A stretch of DNA of 64,000 nucleotides. Origin: Muraenolepis orangiensis. Taxonomy: Eukaryota > Chordata > Actinopteri > Gadiformes > Muraenolepididae. Location of the stretch: the NCBI GenBank assembly GCA_027704905.1, contig CM051000.1, forward strand, positions 9,591,072-9,655,071, written 5' to 3'. The notes below the pieces were generated by a model that was not told the DNA's origin, made no database searches, and was given only the letters and a program-made list of their open reading frames with translations. Both the position numbers and the translations under genes were made by a program. Of this stretch, positions 61,468 to 64,000 are shown piece after piece. Positions within the stretch are counted from its first letter, which is position 1; each line of letters starts with the position of its first letter.

Positions 61468-61627
61468 TGTTGTGTATGCTGTCACAACTATCGTAACACA
61501 TGTTATGGTTTACGACGGTACATATGTTGCAACAGTGTTGCCGTAAAGCTGTTCTGACTAAGCCTTCAGTAAAGACAGTCGCACGTTCTAACTTGTGTCT
61601 GAGTATGTTTATTACCGGCATATAACA
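61468..61627 (+). mobile_element. Putative short ERV 3' LTR (A'')
   Basis: Same as 2596-2755. Confidence 0.45.
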
Positions 61628-62012
61628 ATTCCATTAACCTCCCTGATGTAGAATGTGGTAGATGTACAGAATAATATTAACATTGAATGTGTATTTAGAG
61701 TACATTGCGAGAGATTTATTAATTGTCATCAATTTATAAAATAAGTACAATTTAGAATTAAGATTATTATTTGGATAATAACAATATCCTTATGTGATAT
61801 TAAAGTCCCTATTCAGTAAGTAGGTACATGTGATTTGCAAGTTGGGAATATGAATATTGAGATTAAGTGTACTCCAAGTCAGTAACAATATAATTATCAA
61901 TGTCCTGATCATCAGACTTTTAAGGAATTCCTAAATGATTTGAACTTTATTATTATTGAACTAATTCATCGCCATATATCCCTATATACCATCCACTATG
62001 TGCACTGATGTG

Positions 62013-63916
62013 TTACTGCTCAGTTGTTGGCAAAGGCTGATATTGAACAGCAACCTTCTTGAATTTGTGAATCATCACCACTCCACAGATCATGCCAACC
62101 GCTGCTAGAAGGCATCCAGCGATGAAGGCCATGTTGAGATTCAGGCCGGTTACTAGAACAAATAAATACAAAACAGTTGAAGTCATAGCTATTCCACCAA
62201 GTCATATGAAGTTGTATTAAAAGTGATATTGTTGTTTGCCATGTTTACCACAGTTTAAGAACTTCAACATTACCTCTGCTCTCACTTTCTGGTGTGCTTC
62301 GCAAACGCAAAGGACCCTGGGAAATGAAGTGCACTCCTGTTTCAATAGCTCTCCTGCGACGGTGATTCTGGTGGTTGGGTGCCACACATCCCTTGGAGGA
62401 CCTGGTGTTGGGGTTCCCGATCTCACATTGAAGGACCGAACAGCTGATGTACACCTGAACCAAAATGAGATACCCTGTCAATACATGGCTACACTGTAGT
62501 TAAGTTATTTATTTACTTGGTTGAATTCATTCAGTTTTACCTGGTCATGTAATCCTATGAATTTGAAGGCATCGATTGAAAACCGAAACTCTTTATTATG
62601 ACTCTTGGGATAGATGACAACAGTGGGGTCCACTGTACACCTAGTTAAAAAAAACAACAGAAATATTACAAACAATATATTCATATTGACATTTAAATGC
62701 CTTACATCAAGTATATCTAGTGCAGTTTATTTGTCATTGGTAGGACGGTTGTTTACCCATTCTCTATTATGGAGTAGGTAGGCTGGTAATTAGGGTTATC
62801 GTAAGGTGAAGCGCTGCAGGACTCCACAAACAGCTCTGTGTTATTGACTGAAGATGAGGCTTCAATCTGCATGTAAATCTTGTCTCCAACTTCGTACTCC
62901 AGTGGGTATAAACTGGGATTGACCATTGTGTCATAGAGGTTGTTTGGGAAGAACTCAAAGTCATAGGTGAACATCCCAAAGCCCTTCTCTACAATAGTCT
63001 TGATGTCCCTGTGCACAGTGAACCCCAGGGTTACATTTCCACGCTTTGGGTACTGGCAGCAAAACCGAACTTCCAACAGATGTTTCCTGGTAATGACGTC
63101 TGGGCAAGCTCAAAGGTGGTGATCTCATTCTCGAAGAAAAGGGTTTCATTGTCCATCTGCAGATCAAGAACATTGTAACATTATAACATGACAGTGACAT
63201 TAACTTAATCACTGGTCAGCAGAAATCCAGACATACACATTTAGCATAATAATTAACATACTATTACATTTATTATAATATATATTTGCATTACCCTAAG
63301 TGTAGTACCACATTCATTGAGAGGGATGACACCAATGACATGAGTGCTATTGGAGTATAGACTGCAGGCTGGGTTGCTCGGATCATTCAGCCGCAGGTGA
63401 TCTTCATTAAGTCCCTTGCATGAGGATTTATCCAACGCTATTGTCATTGAGTTTTGATTGCAGATCACGTGGGGTTTACCTGGTGTCGAGATTTGAAGTG
63501 GATTGTTTCTTAGATTATGTCAAAATATACACAAAACTCCAAACATGCTCAATATAAAATTACACATGTTTTACTTTTCATTAGCTGCATGAAAACAAAA
63601 ACAAAATGCAACCAAAATTGGATTTGAAACCAAATGTTTTTGACAGTTCATTGATATGATGTTCACATTATAAAACGTAATACATAATAATTCTGTTTGG
63701 TAACACGCAATATATTTGTATTACGTGTTGTATTATTTGTATTATGTGTTCATAGAAATCATTTTTCATGGGAATTATTATAAAGTGAGTAGAACTATAC
63801 ATGTACATGCTGAAAGAAAATGGTATTCGAGCACATTTAGCATAACCCTAAAATGTCAATACTCACTTTTAACTTGCACCCAAACACACCTCATTTCAGA
63901 CTGATAGGTCTGATAC
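62013..63916 (-). CDS. ZP-domain mucin-like membrane glycoprotein, copy 4 (partial, cut by window end)
   Basis: Exons 7-12 are visible on minus: 63867-63916, 63295-63479, 62757-63156, 62541-62640, 62274-62454 and 62013-62152. They match copy 1 almost base for base: ZP-N with four Cys, ZP-C, furin-like RRRR, transmembrane helix and tail. Exon 9 carries the same 1-nt loss near 63102 (GACGTCTGGGC where copy 3 has GACGTCCTTGGC). Exons 1-6, including the mucin exon, lie beyond 64000. A minus-strand AATAAA lies at 61946-61951. It may be the same locus assembled twice. Confidence 0.8.
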
Positions 63917-64000
63917 CTGAAAATAATTGTAGGGAACAATAAGTCACTTGAAACTCAACATTGGTACTGAAAAAGATCACTGTAAAGATTCATTATTGTT

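Overview
This window looks like teleost fish nuclear DNA. It is intron-rich, AT-rich between genes, and crowded with fish-type transposable elements: L2, Rex3/RTE-like and L1-like LINEs, tRNA-derived SINEs, a hAT element, a P-element-like THAP element, Ty3/gypsy and solo LTRs, and an endogenous retrovirus. There are no prokaryotic features. Family names rest on motifs read by eye; no database search was run.

The only host-gene family I can support is a cluster of minus-strand genes for secreted or membrane glycoproteins with a zona pellucida (ZP) domain. Four copies are present: copy 1 (3141-10499), copy 2 (34723-39961, a diverged paralogue), copy 3 (48350-53547) and copy 4 (62013-63916, cut by the window end). 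The 12-exon model is: signal peptide and N-terminal module; Cys-rich exons; a dibasic RRKR site; a Thr/Pro mucin-like exon built from a coding minisatellite; a second conserved module; the ZP domain; a second furin-like site (RRRR or RIKR); one transmembrane helix; and a short tail. In copy 3 the exon lengths add to 2310 nt (769 codons plus stop) with every splice phase agreeing, so it is the reference intact copy. Copy 1 has uncompensated indels in the mucin exon and a 1-nt loss in a ZP exon. Copy 4 shares the ZP-exon loss. Copy 2 lacks exons 1-2 in this window, has a tryptophan-rich mucin repeat of its own, and its last splice junction shifts frame and removes the membrane anchor.

Layout: block A (1 to about 10.9 kb: ERV 3' part, then ZP copy 1); block B (about 10.9-20.8 kb: LINE, hAT and LTR debris); block C (about 20.8-28.0 kb: L2 pieces, THAP element, an L2 with a long ORF, ERV pol); the start of a second A block (28043-29667); a gap of exactly 1000 N (29668-30667); block D (30.7-46.56 kb: L1 and Rex3 pieces, ZP copy 2, gypsy elements); A' (46558-53894: ERV 3' part, ZP copy 3); a second 1000-N gap (53895-54894); C' (54895-58913); and A'' (58914-64000). 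The C-to-A junction occurs twice and A returns after about 28.04 kb, so the locus is, or was assembled as, a tandem array with a unit of about 28 kb. A and A'' are nearly identical over 5 kb, so very recent duplication and assembly duplication both remain possible.

The ZP copies are probably fast-evolving cell-surface or secreted glycoproteins that polymerise through the ZP domain and display a variable mucin stalk. Their tissue and function cannot be read from sequence alone.
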